Part shown: piece after piece, positions 9,960 to 21,803 of the stretch
Layout: each line of letters begins with the position of its first letter
Numbering within the stretch: the stretch's first letter is position 1
From: Oscillospiraceae bacterium
GTDB taxonomy: Bacteria; Bacillota; Clostridia; Oscillospirales; WRJC01
Reading direction: 5' to 3'
Assembly (NCBI GenBank): GCA_009777355.1
Contig: WRMA01000004.1
Coordinates: 1 to 51,206, forward strand
DNA length: 51,206 bases
Notes under the pieces: generated by a model
Database searches by the model: none
What the model was told of the DNA's origin: nothing
Seen by the model: the letters and a program-made list of their open reading frames with translations, nothing else
Position numbers and translations under genes: made by a program

Positions 9960-12146
9960 TCACGCGCCCGGAATCAAAAGTACCTGACCTATGCTTAACG
10001 CATTGCCGGGGATATTATTGATTGCCCTTATTCTGTCCACGGGTACGCCGAATCTCTGCGACAGTAAAAATAGAGTGTCGCCCGACCTGACCGTATACTG
10101 GAAGAACGAACCGGGTATTCTGATTACCTGACCTATAGAGAGAGCGTCGCTCGTTAAATTATTCAGATTTCTGATTGCCTGAACGGTCGTACCGAATCTT
10201 TGGGCGAGAGTCCACAGGGAATCTCCCGAACGAATCGTATAGTTTATGAAATTTCCGGGTGGCGGCGGAGTTGTTCCCCCTCCTCCTCCGGTCGTCGGGA
10301 TTCGCAGAACCTGACCTATAGACAAAGCGTCGCTCGTTAAATTGCTCATGGTTCTGATTGCCTGAACGGTCGTGCCGAATCTTTGGGCGAGAATCCACAG
10401 AGTATCGCCTGAAACTACAGTATAGTTGAAATAATTACCCGGCGGGGGCGGCGGAGGCGGAGTTGTTCCTCCTCCTCCGGTCGTCGGGATTCGCAGAACC
10501 TGACCTATAGAGAGAGCGTCGCTCGTTAAATTATTCAGATTTCTGATTGCCTGAACGGTCGTACCGAATCTTTGAGCGAGAATCCATAGAGTATCTCCCG
10601 AAACTACGGTATAGTTGAAATAATTGCCTGGGGGAGGCGTAGGCGGCGGAGTCGGGGCGTTGTTTTTTATACCCCAGTATGTATTATATAAAGCCGCCCA
10701 TGTCGCCGCGTTCACCACTCCGTCTTCGGGCAGTCCCATCATGCGCTGAAATTCCATGACCGCGCGCTGCGTCGCCGTCCCGAAGCTGCCGTCCAGTATC
10801 GTCGGCGAAGTAACCGGATAATACTGCGCTATATAAGACAGAATATACTGCAGGGTTACGACGTCGTGACCGGTTGAGCCTACTCTTAAAGTTACGCTCG
10901 GGGGAACGGTTCCTATAGTAAAGTTCGTTCCCTCGCTGTCAAGCTCCGCAAGTCTTGCGACCGCCGTATATATATAAGAGATTTTGTTCCACGTCGCCTT
11001 GCCGATAATACCGTCCTGAGTTAAATCGAACACCTGCTGAAAAACCCTTACGGCGTTCTGCGTATCCTGACCGAAGACGCCGTTTTCGTTTGCGATTTGA
11101 GGAATCAAGGGATAATTACGCCGTATTCTGTTGAGGAATCTCTGCATAATCTGTACGTTAAGACCGGTAGAGCCAAGGCTCAAAGGCGAGCCGGGATAGC
11201 TTTCAGTTATACCCATGAATATATTAGCCTCCGCAAGTTCTATATTCGCGGGATAAAACTGCCTGAGTATTTGTATCGGGGTATAGCCTGAATTTGCCAA
11301 ACCCACGGTTCCCCACTGCGAGAGACCCGCGCAGGTCGCCGTCGTTCCGTTGCAGAAAGACGTGAAAAACGGCGAAGTCTGACCCGCGCGCCTGACGTAC
11401 TGATTAAATACCCGGTCGACTATCGAGCTTATCGACTGGTAAATAGTCCCGCCGTAAACAAAATACTGGTCGAACGCAGTGCTGTTCGTTATATCGAACG
11501 CCCTGCCCTGGACTCTGTACCATTCGGTAAATACCCTGTTTAACGCGAAAGTCACGATTGCGTGGATATTTGCCGTAAGGGCCGACGCGGGCCATGTGGG
11601 ATAAATTTCGTGGCTCGCCACGTTTTTGATATACTCTATAAAAGGCACTCTCACGCTCTGCGCCGCTATATTCGGACGGCTTAAATGCACCGTCATAATA
11701 TCCGGGATTATAACGTGACGCAAAACCCTCGGGTTCGGGGGGGTTATACCCTCCTGATTTCTCGGACCGGTCATTTCGACCGCCTGCGGTCCTATATTTA
11801 TATCAAACTGAGCCGGCGACGTTTCGCTTTGCAGCATCGGAATCATCGTAACGGGCAGAATCGCCGTTTCCCCGTCAAAAATATGTACCCCTTTAGTAAT
11901 TATCGTCTCAAATCCCGGAGCTTGGGTTTCAACTGTGTACGAAAAATACGGATGCCCCGGGAAATCCGGATTCAGAGTATGCTCCCTGTCTACCGTTTCA
12001 AGAGAGATTTTTCCGGTTTTGCCGTTCTCGTCGGTATCCAGCTCGTATAATACCGCGCCGCCGGCGTTTTTTACCGTGACCTTCGCGCCCACGGGCATCA
12101 CGTCGAAATTGGTTCTGGTTTCCGTTATTAAATAACCTGTTCCCAT
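9960..12146 (-). CDS. SpoIID/LytB-like protein with two peptidoglycan-binding domains and four LysM domains
   Basis: SHEIYPTWPASALTANIHAIVTFALNR and GLSQWGTVGLANSGYTPIQILRQFY SpoIID-like; LRVGSTGHDVVTLQYIL PG_binding_1; four YTVxSGDTLxxLAQRFG LysM repeats. Confidence 0.85.
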   Translation of the reverse strand: MGTGYLITETRTNFDVMPVGAKVTVKNAGGAVLYELDTDENGKTGKISLETVDREHTLNPDFPGHPYFSYTVETQAPGFETIITKGVHIFDGETAILPVTMIPMLQSETSPAQFDINIGPQAVEMTGPRNQEGITPPNPRVLRHVIIPDIMTVHLSRPNIAAQSVRVPFIEYIKNVASHEIYPTWPASALTANIHAIVTFALNRVFTEWYRVQGRAFDITNSTAFDQYFVYGGTIYQSISSIVDRVFNQYVRRAGQTSPFFTSFCNGTTATCAGLSQWGTVGLANSGYTPIQILRQFYPANIELAEANIFMGITESYPGSPLSLGSTGLNVQIMQRFLNRIRRNYPLIPQIANENGVFGQDTQNAVRVFQQVFDLTQDGIIGKATWNKISYIYTAVARLAELDSEGTNFTIGTVPPSVTLRVGSTGHDVVTLQYILSYIAQYYPVTSPTILDGSFGTATQRAVMEFQRMMGLPEDGVVNAATWAALYNTYWGIKNNAPTPPPTPPPGNYFNYTVVSGDTLWILAQRFGTTVQAIRNLNNLTSDALSIGQVLRIPTTGGGGTTPPPPPPPGNYFNYTVVSGDTLWILAQRFGTTVQAIRTMSNLTSDALSIGQVLRIPTTGGGGGTTPPPPGNFINYTIRSGDSLWTLAQRFGTTVQAIRNLNNLTSDALSIGQVIRIPGSFFQYTVRSGDTLFLLSQRFGVPVDRIRAINNIPGNALSIGQVLLIPGA

Positions 12147-12280
12147 AATAATAGATTTTTCTCCTTTTCGATTTATGTTTAAATTTATTTAAATATTTTT
12201 AATTAATATCTATTAATATATATAATATTCGCTTTTAAATATAAATGTTAAGAAATATATATAAATATAAAAAATAAAAA

Positions 12281-12308
12281 AAGAAGCCGCAGTTCCCCGC
12301 GGCTTCTT
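12281..12308 (-). terminator. Rho-independent terminator
   Basis: AAGAAGCCGC...GCGGCTTCTT followed by a T-run on the minus strand; downstream of the GH38 gene. Confidence 0.8.
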
Positions 12309-12318
12309 ATGTTTATCA

Positions 12319-12383
12319 GTAGGGGCGCGCATTGCGCGTCCGCAAAATCGTTTTTCAGACGGACGGCCAATGGCCGCCCCTAC
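12319..12383. repeat. Full-length GTAGGGGCG composite palindromic repeat
   Basis: gtaggggcgcgcattgcgcgtccgcaaaatcgtttttcagacggacggccaatggccgcccctac; near-exact reverse complement of 41281-41348. Confidence 0.9.
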
Positions 12384-12398
12384 ATGGTAATGCAGTTT

Positions 12399-15305
12399 TT
12401 ATTCCCCAAATTTTATTGTCAGGATTTTTTTGCCCGTGATTTCAAATTCAACGAAGCCGTCGTCTTTTAAATAAACCTCAGGCAGTCCGGCTTCTTTTTC
12501 TTCGAGAGAGACGAGCTTTACGGAACTCCATTTATTTACCCCGTATGCCGGGAGTTCAAATTCGGCTTTCTGGCGTTCGAGAGGGGTCTGGACTTTTTCT
12601 TTCGCAAGCGGCGCGAGTCCGTTGTTTAATCTAATCCCCGCCTTAACCGTTTTATCGGACGGGTTAAACAATCTCACCGCATAACCCGAATTATCTTCCG
12701 AACGCTTGACCGCGGAGATATTTAGTTTTTCAGTCGTCAGTTCGATAAAAGAGTGGGTCAGAGGATTTTTGCCGTGGTCTGTCGGGGCGATTTGCGCGAC
12801 TGAAAAATCAAGATTGAATCTCTCCGATTCTCCCCAGATATCCGCGTCCTCCCAGTCTCCTTTATGCGGCATAAACGCATATTTAAATATATTTTTGCCC
12901 AGCATCTGCGAGCCCTTATCCCAGTCGCTGTAGTTCTGCATATCGGACGTAACGCATATTCTCAGCGGGAAACAGCGCAGAAGCGTTATATAAAGCGTGT
13001 TCTGTTCGTCGTCCGACGCTTCATAGGCTTTCAGACCGGTATTCAAAACCGCCGCGCCGTATTCGCCGTCCGATAAATCGACGAAAGAATTCATGGGGTG
13101 TTCAGTCATCGGGATTTCGTCGTAGAGAGAATAGTCGCGTTTCGCGACCTGACGCTTAACAACGTCGAACTGACCCTGCGCGTAAGAATATTCGGCTTTT
13201 ATATTCGTCGGGAATCCGACCTGTAAATAGTGGTCTTCTGAATTATTAAAGACAGAAGTTTCCAAATCGACTCTCCTCGAGCCTTTTTTAAGAGATAAAA
13301 CGGTCTCTATTTTGCACGGGTTAAGATGCTTCGAGCGCGACTTTTCATCAAGGGAACGGCCTTCGGGCAGAGCCCAGTCTATCACTATCTTATACGCCGT
13401 TTCGAGTTCGCCCTCCCTTAACAGGGTAATTTCCGCTTTTTCGTTGAGAGTCGTAAAAGTCTCGTCGCGTTCGGGGATATTATGCTCCCACGGGTTGCCG
13501 ATTTCTCCGGTATCTTTGAAAAATCCCAGATTTTCATATAATTTATTGTTTTCTTTATCGAGAGTATTAAAAGTGCCGTTTGAATTAATAGAGACTCTCA
13601 AATATTCGTTTTCTATAACCTGAGGACGTTTGAGCATAGTTACGGGAGTCGTTAATCTCGTATATCCCAGAGGCTTGACTTTTAAAGTTTTATATCCCAT
13701 TGCGGGTATATTTTCAGCCTCGAGCATAATAGTATACTGTTCCGTATGCAGAACGTTCGCGACGTCGTTGGGATTCTGGATAATCTGCGCGTTGTTTTTG
13801 TTCGTTTCGAGAACCTGATATTTTAACTTCGCGTTATTATTATCGGGGTCGAGAATCTCAAAAGTATAGCAGTTCCATTCAGCCGGAATTTCAAGCATGA
13901 TTTTTACAGCTTCGGAGCGCTTAAACGGCGCGGGGTTATATATAACTACCGCGGCGTCGTTTTTATCCCAGCCGCTTAAATTTATATCGCCCGCAACGTC
14001 CATGAACGCCCTTTCAAATACGCACATCGCGAGTTCCCTCGACTGCCTGTATCTGGAAATTACGTCCTCGTAGACTATATCCCGTCCGCACGCGCCTATA
14101 GAATCGTGACCGTGGTTCTGGAGTAAATAATTATACGACAAATCTATAAAATTACCCGGGAAAGGCGCGCCCGCGAAAGCCGCGAACACAGCCAGAGGCT
14201 CCGCGTAATTTATAAGCGTTCTCTCCGTTTTGAAATTGTCCTGCTTTATATCTGTTCTTGCCGATAAAATCCAGCCGAACATACCCGAAGTGCTGCCTTT
14301 CGTGAGAGGAAAACGCATTTCGCCTTTAATAACTTTCGTGTCGGGGTCGAACGAATCTATTACGCCCTGCTCAAACTCTTTCAGAGTGCTGTGGAATACA
14401 TGGGCGTTAGGCAGAGCCTCGTTTAAATCCTTTATCATTTGGATTTCCCGTTCGTCCGGGCACGAAGAGTCGTGACCTTCGGACCAGAATCTGTGAGGGG
14501 TGGACCAGTCGTGATTCTGTTCTCTAATCGCCTGTTCTCCCCGTTCTTTTATATTCTCTTTAAAATATTTGTAATACGGGTGCGCGTACTGATAATCGAG
14601 CTGATAATTATTAGCGTCTATAAATTTAAATATGCCGTTGTTATCGTTCCATTTGAAATCGCGCAGACCTTCGTTGGGCAAATCGAAATAAACCGGTCTG
14701 TGAACGACGTACCACATATTATAGCGCGGACGCTGTCCCAGACGGGAAGCGTAAACTTTAGTTCCGTCCGGACTTTCCCAGAAAAACTCGGCCTTCGGAG
14801 CTTCCGTTGAGTTTACCCCGCGATAAAACGACGCGAAATTTATCCCGAAGCCCGAATAAATCTGCGGCAGCTGCGAAATCTGCCCCCAGCCGAACGGGGA
14901 ATATCCCGTCTTGCTCACCGCTCCCATTTCGAGAGCCATTCTGTGACCCAGCTGAAGATTTCTGATTAACGCTTCGCCTCCGACGGTAAACTCGTCCGGC
15001 AGACAGAACCACGGGCCTACCCCGATTCTTCCCTCCGCGATATATTTTTTAAGTATATCTTTCTTTTCCGGGAAAACTTCGAGATAGTCCTGCAAAGGCA
15101 TAGTCTGCGAATCGAAGTGAAAATGCTTATAGTCCGGATTATTATCCAGAATATCGATAAGCATATCTACCGCGTAAGCCAGCATATGCTGCGTGCGTCT
15201 CGCCGAAAAACGCCACTCCCTGTCCCAGTGGGTGTTTGATATAAAATGGCACCGGATTTGCTTGTCTTCCTGATTTTTGTTTTTCTCTGACATTTGTTTA
15301 TTCAC
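12399..15305 (-). CDS. Glycoside hydrolase family 38 alpha-mannosidase-like
   Basis: FISNTHWDREWRFSARRTQ N-terminal motif; FDSQTMPLQDYLEVFPEKKD; SPFGWGQISQLPQIYSGFGI. Confidence 0.9.
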   Translation of the reverse strand: MNKQMSEKNKNQEDKQIRCHFISNTHWDREWRFSARRTQHMLAYAVDMLIDILDNNPDYKHFHFDSQTMPLQDYLEVFPEKKDILKKYIAEGRIGVGPWFCLPDEFTVGGEALIRNLQLGHRMALEMGAVSKTGYSPFGWGQISQLPQIYSGFGINFASFYRGVNSTEAPKAEFFWESPDGTKVYASRLGQRPRYNMWYVVHRPVYFDLPNEGLRDFKWNDNNGIFKFIDANNYQLDYQYAHPYYKYFKENIKERGEQAIREQNHDWSTPHRFWSEGHDSSCPDEREIQMIKDLNEALPNAHVFHSTLKEFEQGVIDSFDPDTKVIKGEMRFPLTKGSTSGMFGWILSARTDIKQDNFKTERTLINYAEPLAVFAAFAGAPFPGNFIDLSYNYLLQNHGHDSIGACGRDIVYEDVISRYRQSRELAMCVFERAFMDVAGDINLSGWDKNDAAVVIYNPAPFKRSEAVKIMLEIPAEWNCYTFEILDPDNNNAKLKYQVLETNKNNAQIIQNPNDVANVLHTEQYTIMLEAENIPAMGYKTLKVKPLGYTRLTTPVTMLKRPQVIENEYLRVSINSNGTFNTLDKENNKLYENLGFFKDTGEIGNPWEHNIPERDETFTTLNEKAEITLLREGELETAYKIVIDWALPEGRSLDEKSRSKHLNPCKIETVLSLKKGSRRVDLETSVFNNSEDHYLQVGFPTNIKAEYSYAQGQFDVVKRQVAKRDYSLYDEIPMTEHPMNSFVDLSDGEYGAAVLNTGLKAYEASDDEQNTLYITLLRCFPLRICVTSDMQNYSDWDKGSQMLGKNIFKYAFMPHKGDWEDADIWGESERFNLDFSVAQIAPTDHGKNPLTHSFIELTTEKLNISAVKRSEDNSGYAVRLFNPSDKTVKAGIRLNNGLAPLAKEKVQTPLERQKAEFELPAYGVNKWSSVKLVSLEEKEAGLPEVYLKDDGFVEFEITGKKILTIKFGE

Positions 15306-15350
15306 CTTTCCTTAAATTAAATTAAAATATTTTATATTTTTTATTTTTCG

Positions 15351-16643
15351 CTAATCTATAAAATCAAATTCGACCCCGTATATGCTGACCGTTCCTCCCT
15401 CGTTTATTCCTGATTTGCGCAGTTTTTCTATTACGCCGCTTTTATTTAAAACCCTCTGGAAATACAGAACGCTTTCCCTGTCGCCGAAGTTCACGGAATT
15501 TACGACTTTATACAGCCATTCCCCCTCGACTTCATATACGCCTTTATTTACGGTTATCGTTACGTCGTGACTGCCGCCGCCGCTTGTCTCCGGTTCCGGC
15601 TCTGTTTCTGAAATTTCGCTCCCGTATATTTTAAGAGGAGGCAGAGACGGATATAATCCGACGATTTTTTCGATTAGCTTATCTGTACCCTGTCCCGTCG
15701 CCGCAGATATATAGACGACGTCGCAGCCAAGGGTTTTCGCGTACTCCTCAAACTCTTTGAAATTGTCAAAATCCCGGCTGTCTTCGAGCAAATCTATTTT
15801 GTTCGCGGCGATTATCTGGGGTCTGTCAATTAATTCTTCGCTGAATTTCGCGAGTTCATGATTTATATTGTCTATATCGTCAATCGGGTCGCGTCCTTCG
15901 CCTGACGATATATCCACGACGTGAACAAGCAGGCGGCAGCGCTCTATATGCCTTAAAAAATCATGCCCCAAGCCAAGCCCGTCCGACGCGCCCTCTATTA
16001 ATCCCGGTATGTCCGCCATGACGAAACCGAAACCGTCGTCGACGCAAACGACGCCCAAATTCGGCGACAGCGTCGTAAAATGATAATTCGCGATTTTAGG
16101 CCTCGCCATGCTGACTATATTTAATATAGAGGATTTCCCGACGTTCGGATAACCGATAAGACCCACGTCCGCGAGCATTTTCAGTTCAAGGATTATTTTC
16201 CTCTCTTCTCCCGGGAGTCCGTTTTTGGCGAAATTCGGCGCCTGGCGCGACGGGGTCGCGAACCTTGCGTTCCCCCAGCCGCCTTTTCCCCCTTTCGCTA
16301 TAGTAAAATCCTCGCAGTTCGACATATCTTTTATTATTTTATTTGTCCCGGCGTCCCTGATAAGAGTTCCGGGAGGGACCGATATATAAATATTACCGGC
16401 CGACTTGCCGTACATTTTGGACGATTTCCCGTCTCCGCCGTTTTCAGCCGTAAATCTTCGCCTGTGCTTAAAATCGAGCAGGGTGTTTTTGCCCTTGTCG
16501 ATTTTAAACACGACGCTGCCTCCCCTTCCCCCGTCTCCGCCGTCCGGGCCGCCTCTCGCGACGTATTTTTCCCTGTGGAACGAAACGCAGCCGTTGCCGC
16601 CGTTTCCGGCTTTAATATATATTTCGACTTTATCCAGAAACAT
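15351..16643 (-). CDS. obgE: GTPase ObgE/CgtA
   Basis: Gly-rich Obg domain GGPDGGDGGRGGSVVF; GYPNVGKSSIL G1; C-terminal OCT domain. Confidence 0.97.
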   Translation of the reverse strand: MFLDKVEIYIKAGNGGNGCVSFHREKYVARGGPDGGDGGRGGSVVFKIDKGKNTLLDFKHRRRFTAENGGDGKSSKMYGKSAGNIYISVPPGTLIRDAGTNKIIKDMSNCEDFTIAKGGKGGWGNARFATPSRQAPNFAKNGLPGEERKIILELKMLADVGLIGYPNVGKSSILNIVSMARPKIANYHFTTLSPNLGVVCVDDGFGFVMADIPGLIEGASDGLGLGHDFLRHIERCRLLVHVVDISSGEGRDPIDDIDNINHELAKFSEELIDRPQIIAANKIDLLEDSRDFDNFKEFEEYAKTLGCDVVYISAATGQGTDKLIEKIVGLYPSLPPLKIYGSEISETEPEPETSGGGSHDVTITVNKGVYEVEGEWLYKVVNSVNFGDRESVLYFQRVLNKSGVIEKLRKSGINEGGTVSIYGVEFDFID

Positions 16644-16683
16644 TTTATTTTATTCTCCCGTTAAAATTAAAACTTTTTTATTA

Positions 16684-16841
16684 AACTTCTTTCAAAACCA
16701 CCCCGTCGCTGCGCTTACGCGCCGCGCCACCCCTCCACGGAGGGGAATTTTCACTCAACTTCGCCGTTTTATTAATTCCCCTCCGTGGAGGGGTGCCGAC
16801 GAAGTCGGCGGGGTGGTTCGTATTCCGGTTTTGAAAGAGGT

Positions 16842-16843
<2 letters not shown>
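16684..16843. mobile_element. MITE-like element copy 2
   Basis: Reverse-orientation relative of 1942-2100 with the same terminal repeats (ACTTCTTTCAAAACC/GGTTTTGAAAGAGGT) and core; overlaps ligA stop codon. Confidence 0.85.
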
Positions 16844-18965
<2,122 letters not shown>

Positions 18966-19001
18966 TTAGTTTTTTGTTAACAGAAAGGTAGGAATTTTTA
19001 T

Positions 19002-19235
19002 ATGGCTTGTAAATTTTATACGGTTGACAGAATCGAAAACGGCTTCGCAATAATTTATGACAGTAAAGATAACAAATCAGACGTTGAAATAACCCGTCTG
19101 CCCGAAGATTTAAAAGAGGGGGATATTTTAAGCTTCGACGAAGAAAACAAGATTTATATCATAGACGAAGAGAAAACAAACCAAAAAAAATCAAATATTG
19201 AGAAAAGATTTAAGAAATTGTTCAAGAATATATAG
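19002..19235 (+). CDS. DUF3006-like small protein
   Basis: 77 aa; YTVDRIENGFAIIYD..LPEDLKEGDILSFDEENKIYIIDEE pattern; RBS AGAAAGGTAGG. Confidence 0.7.
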   Translation: MACKFYTVDRIENGFAIIYDSKDNKSDVEITRLPEDLKEGDILSFDEENKIYIIDEEKTNQKKSNIEKRFKKLFKNI

Positions 19236-19283
19236 TATAATAGTATTATATATTATTTTTTAAAACCGGGGGAATTTTACGAA

Positions 19284-20228
19284 ATGTCTTATATTAACGC
19301 TATGTCCATAATAACAAGATACTGCGGAAAAACGGGATGTACTGTTAAAACGAACGAAAGTTTAAAAGATTATACTACGTTTAAAATAGGAGGAACGGCG
19401 AATCTCGTCGTTTTTCCGGACAATATTGAAAATTTCACGGGATTGTTTAAAATTATAAAAGAATATGATTTAAAATATATTCTTCTGGGGAACGGCAGCA
19501 ACGTCTTGCTGTGCGAAAATAATTTCGACGGGGTCGTTATTATAACTTCGCGCATGAATAATATACGTTTGGGTTCTCCGGATTTTTCAGATAGTGAAAA
19601 AATTTACGCGGACTGCGGGGCTTCGCTTAACAGACTTGCGAATACGGCGAGGGATAATTCGCTTTCGGGACTGGAATTTGCCTACGGAATCCCGGGAACT
19701 CTGGGCGGAGCGGTCTGTATGAACGCGGGAGCGTACGGAGGGCAAATAAGCGACGTTATATATTCGAGCGAGTATATAGACTGCAGAACCTGCGAAGTTT
19801 TCGCGCTTGACAGAGACGCTCACGAGTTCGCTTACAGGGAAAGCGTTTATGAAAAAAACAAAGATTATATATTATTATCGGCCGCGTTAGAATTAAAGCG
19901 CGGGGAAAAATCAGCCGAAGAAATCGAAGCCGCAATGAATAAAAATATGGCGGCCAGAAAAGAGAAGCAGCCGCTTGAATATCCGAGCGCGGGAAGCGTT
20001 TTCAAGAGGGGAGCGGATTTTTTTACGGCGCGGCTTATCGACGAATCCGGGCTTAAAGGCTGTAGGATAGGCGGAGCGCAGGTTTCAGAAAAACACGCCG
20101 GATTTATAATAAACAGGGGCGGCGCGAAATTTTCGGACGTTTTGAAATTAATAGAGCGTATAAAATCGGACGTATATAGTAAAACGGGTAAAAAAATAGA
20201 ATGTGAAATTAAAATAATAGAGTTTTGA
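19284..20228 (+). CDS. murB: UDP-N-acetylmuramate dehydrogenase
   Basis: FKIGGTANLVVFP, LGNGSNVLL, GIPGTLGGAVCMNAGAYGG, PSAGSVFKR. Confidence 0.97.
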   Translation: MSYINAMSIITRYCGKTGCTVKTNESLKDYTTFKIGGTANLVVFPDNIENFTGLFKIIKEYDLKYILLGNGSNVLLCENNFDGVVIITSRMNNIRLGSPDFSDSEKIYADCGASLNRLANTARDNSLSGLEFAYGIPGTLGGAVCMNAGAYGGQISDVIYSSEYIDCRTCEVFALDRDAHEFAYRESVYEKNKDYILLSAALELKRGEKSAEEIEAAMNKNMAARKEKQPLEYPSAGSVFKRGADFFTARLIDESGLKGCRIGGAQVSEKHAGFIINRGGAKFSDVLKLIERIKSDVYSKTGKKIECEIKIIEF

Positions 20229-20236
20229 GGTGAATT

Positions 20237-21094
20237 ATGGAAATATTGATTTTAACCGGAATGTCCGGAGCGGGGAAAACCCACGCCGCGAACACTCTTG
20301 AAGACCTGGGTTATTACTGCGTCGATAATATGCCCGCGCTTATGATTACGGAGTTCGTGAATCTTTACCAGCGCATACCCGACAAAGTCCAATCCGCCGC
20401 GTTTGTCATAGACGTTCGGGGAGAGAGGGAATTTGACACGCTTATCGCCCAGCTTGAAATATTAAAGCCGGAGAATACCTGCGGCATAATTTTTCTGGAC
20501 TGCGCCGACGAGGTTATTATAACCCGCTATAAAGAATCCCGCCGTATTCATCCTCTGACGTCAATCAACAAGCTTCCCATACGCGAAGCGATAGCCAGGG
20601 AGAGGGCGCTGCTGGCCGAGGCGAAGCAGAAAGCGGATTTCGTCGTCGACACAACGAAAACGACGGTTTACCAGTTAAAAGAACGTCTGACCGCTATCGT
20701 AAAAAGAACCGCCGAAAGCGGCATATCGATTAACTGTATGTCGTTCGGGTTCAAATACGGAGTTCCGTCGGAGGCTGATTTGGTCTTTGACGTAAGATGT
20801 TTCCCGAACCCGTTCTATATAGAGGAACTCCGGCATAAAACCGGACTTGACGAAGACGTCGCGGATTATGTCCTGTCGCACGGCGCGACTTTGGGATTCA
20901 TAGAAAAGTTAAAAGATATAACGTCGTATCTCATGCCTTTATATATAAGCGAGGGCAGGGCGAATCTCATAATCGCGATAGGCTGTACGGGAGGGAAACA
21001 CCGTTCGGTCTGCATATCCGAAGTTATGAAAAAATATTTGTCCGATAATAACTACGGCGTAAATTCAATTCACAGAGACATAGGTAAAAGTTAA
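20237..21094 (+). CDS. rapZ: RNase adapter protein RapZ (YvcJ)
   Basis: ILTGMSGAGKTHAANTLEDLGYYCVDNMP; GCTGGKHRSV. Confidence 0.96.
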   Translation: MEILILTGMSGAGKTHAANTLEDLGYYCVDNMPALMITEFVNLYQRIPDKVQSAAFVIDVRGEREFDTLIAQLEILKPENTCGIIFLDCADEVIITRYKESRRIHPLTSINKLPIREAIARERALLAEAKQKADFVVDTTKTTVYQLKERLTAIVKRTAESGISINCMSFGFKYGVPSEADLVFDVRCFPNPFYIEELRHKTGLDEDVADYVLSHGATLGFIEKLKDITSYLMPLYISEGRANLIIAIGCTGGKHRSVCISEVMKKYLSDNNYGVNSIHRDIGKS

Positions 21095-21765
21095 TGTCGT
21101 ACTCAAACAAAGTAAAAGAGATAATCGCTGAAAAGGCAAGAGAGACGGACGTAAATAAATGCTGCGCCGGTATAAAAACAAACGACGGCGATTTTCTCTG
21201 CGGCAACTGCGCGAAGGCTTTTTTCCGGGAGCTGTTTTTATCGTCGGGCAATATATCCGACCCGAAAGACGCATATCATCTTGAATTTGCGATATCGGAC
21301 AAGGAAACGGCGGAAAAAATCAAGAATATACTTGACCGCGAGAATATATTTCTAAAATATATTAAACGAAGGAACAAGCATATTTTATATCTTAAATCGA
21401 GCGAGCAGATAGAAGATTTTTTATATTATATAGATATCCCGAAAGTTTCTTTCGACTTGATGGAAACAAAGATTTTAAAAGACGTGAGAAATAACGCCAA
21501 CAGGGTGACGAATTTTGAACACGCGAACCTCGGGAAAATATCGGAAGCGTCGGCGAGACAGATAGAGGCGATTAATCTGATTATAGAAAAGGGCGCGTTC
21601 GATTCCCTTTCCGCGGAATTAAAGCAAACGTCGAGGCTCAGGCTTGAAAATATCGAGATGTCAATCGAAGAAATCGGACGGATTTCAGAACCGCCGGTAT
21701 CAAAATCGGGGATTAAGCACCGCATGAAAAAAATTATCAATACGGCTGAAGAGCTGAGGCGGTAA
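21094..21765 (+). CDS. whiA: DNA-binding protein WhiA, short form lacking the first LAGLIDADG half
   Basis: C-terminal VRDMRNSVNR-like (LKDVRNNANRVTNFEHANLGKISEASARQIEAI) and SKSGIKHRMKKI HTH; 223 aa rather than ~300+; start overlaps rapZ stop (TAATG). Confidence 0.85.
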   Translation: MSYSNKVKEIIAEKARETDVNKCCAGIKTNDGDFLCGNCAKAFFRELFLSSGNISDPKDAYHLEFAISDKETAEKIKNILDRENIFLKYIKRRNKHILYLKSSEQIEDFLYYIDIPKVSFDLMETKILKDVRNNANRVTNFEHANLGKISEASARQIEAINLIIEKGAFDSLSAELKQTSRLRLENIEMSIEEIGRISEPPVSKSGIKHRMKKIINTAEELRR

Positions 21766-21803
21766 GTTTTAAGTTTGAAAAAGCAAAAATAGGTTGAAAT
21801 AAA

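Noticed and set aside
10110-10650. Regular DNA repeats that could suggest a CRISPR array
   Set aside because: Repeats encode LysM domains in frame and spacers encode Pro/Gly linkers; no cas genes.
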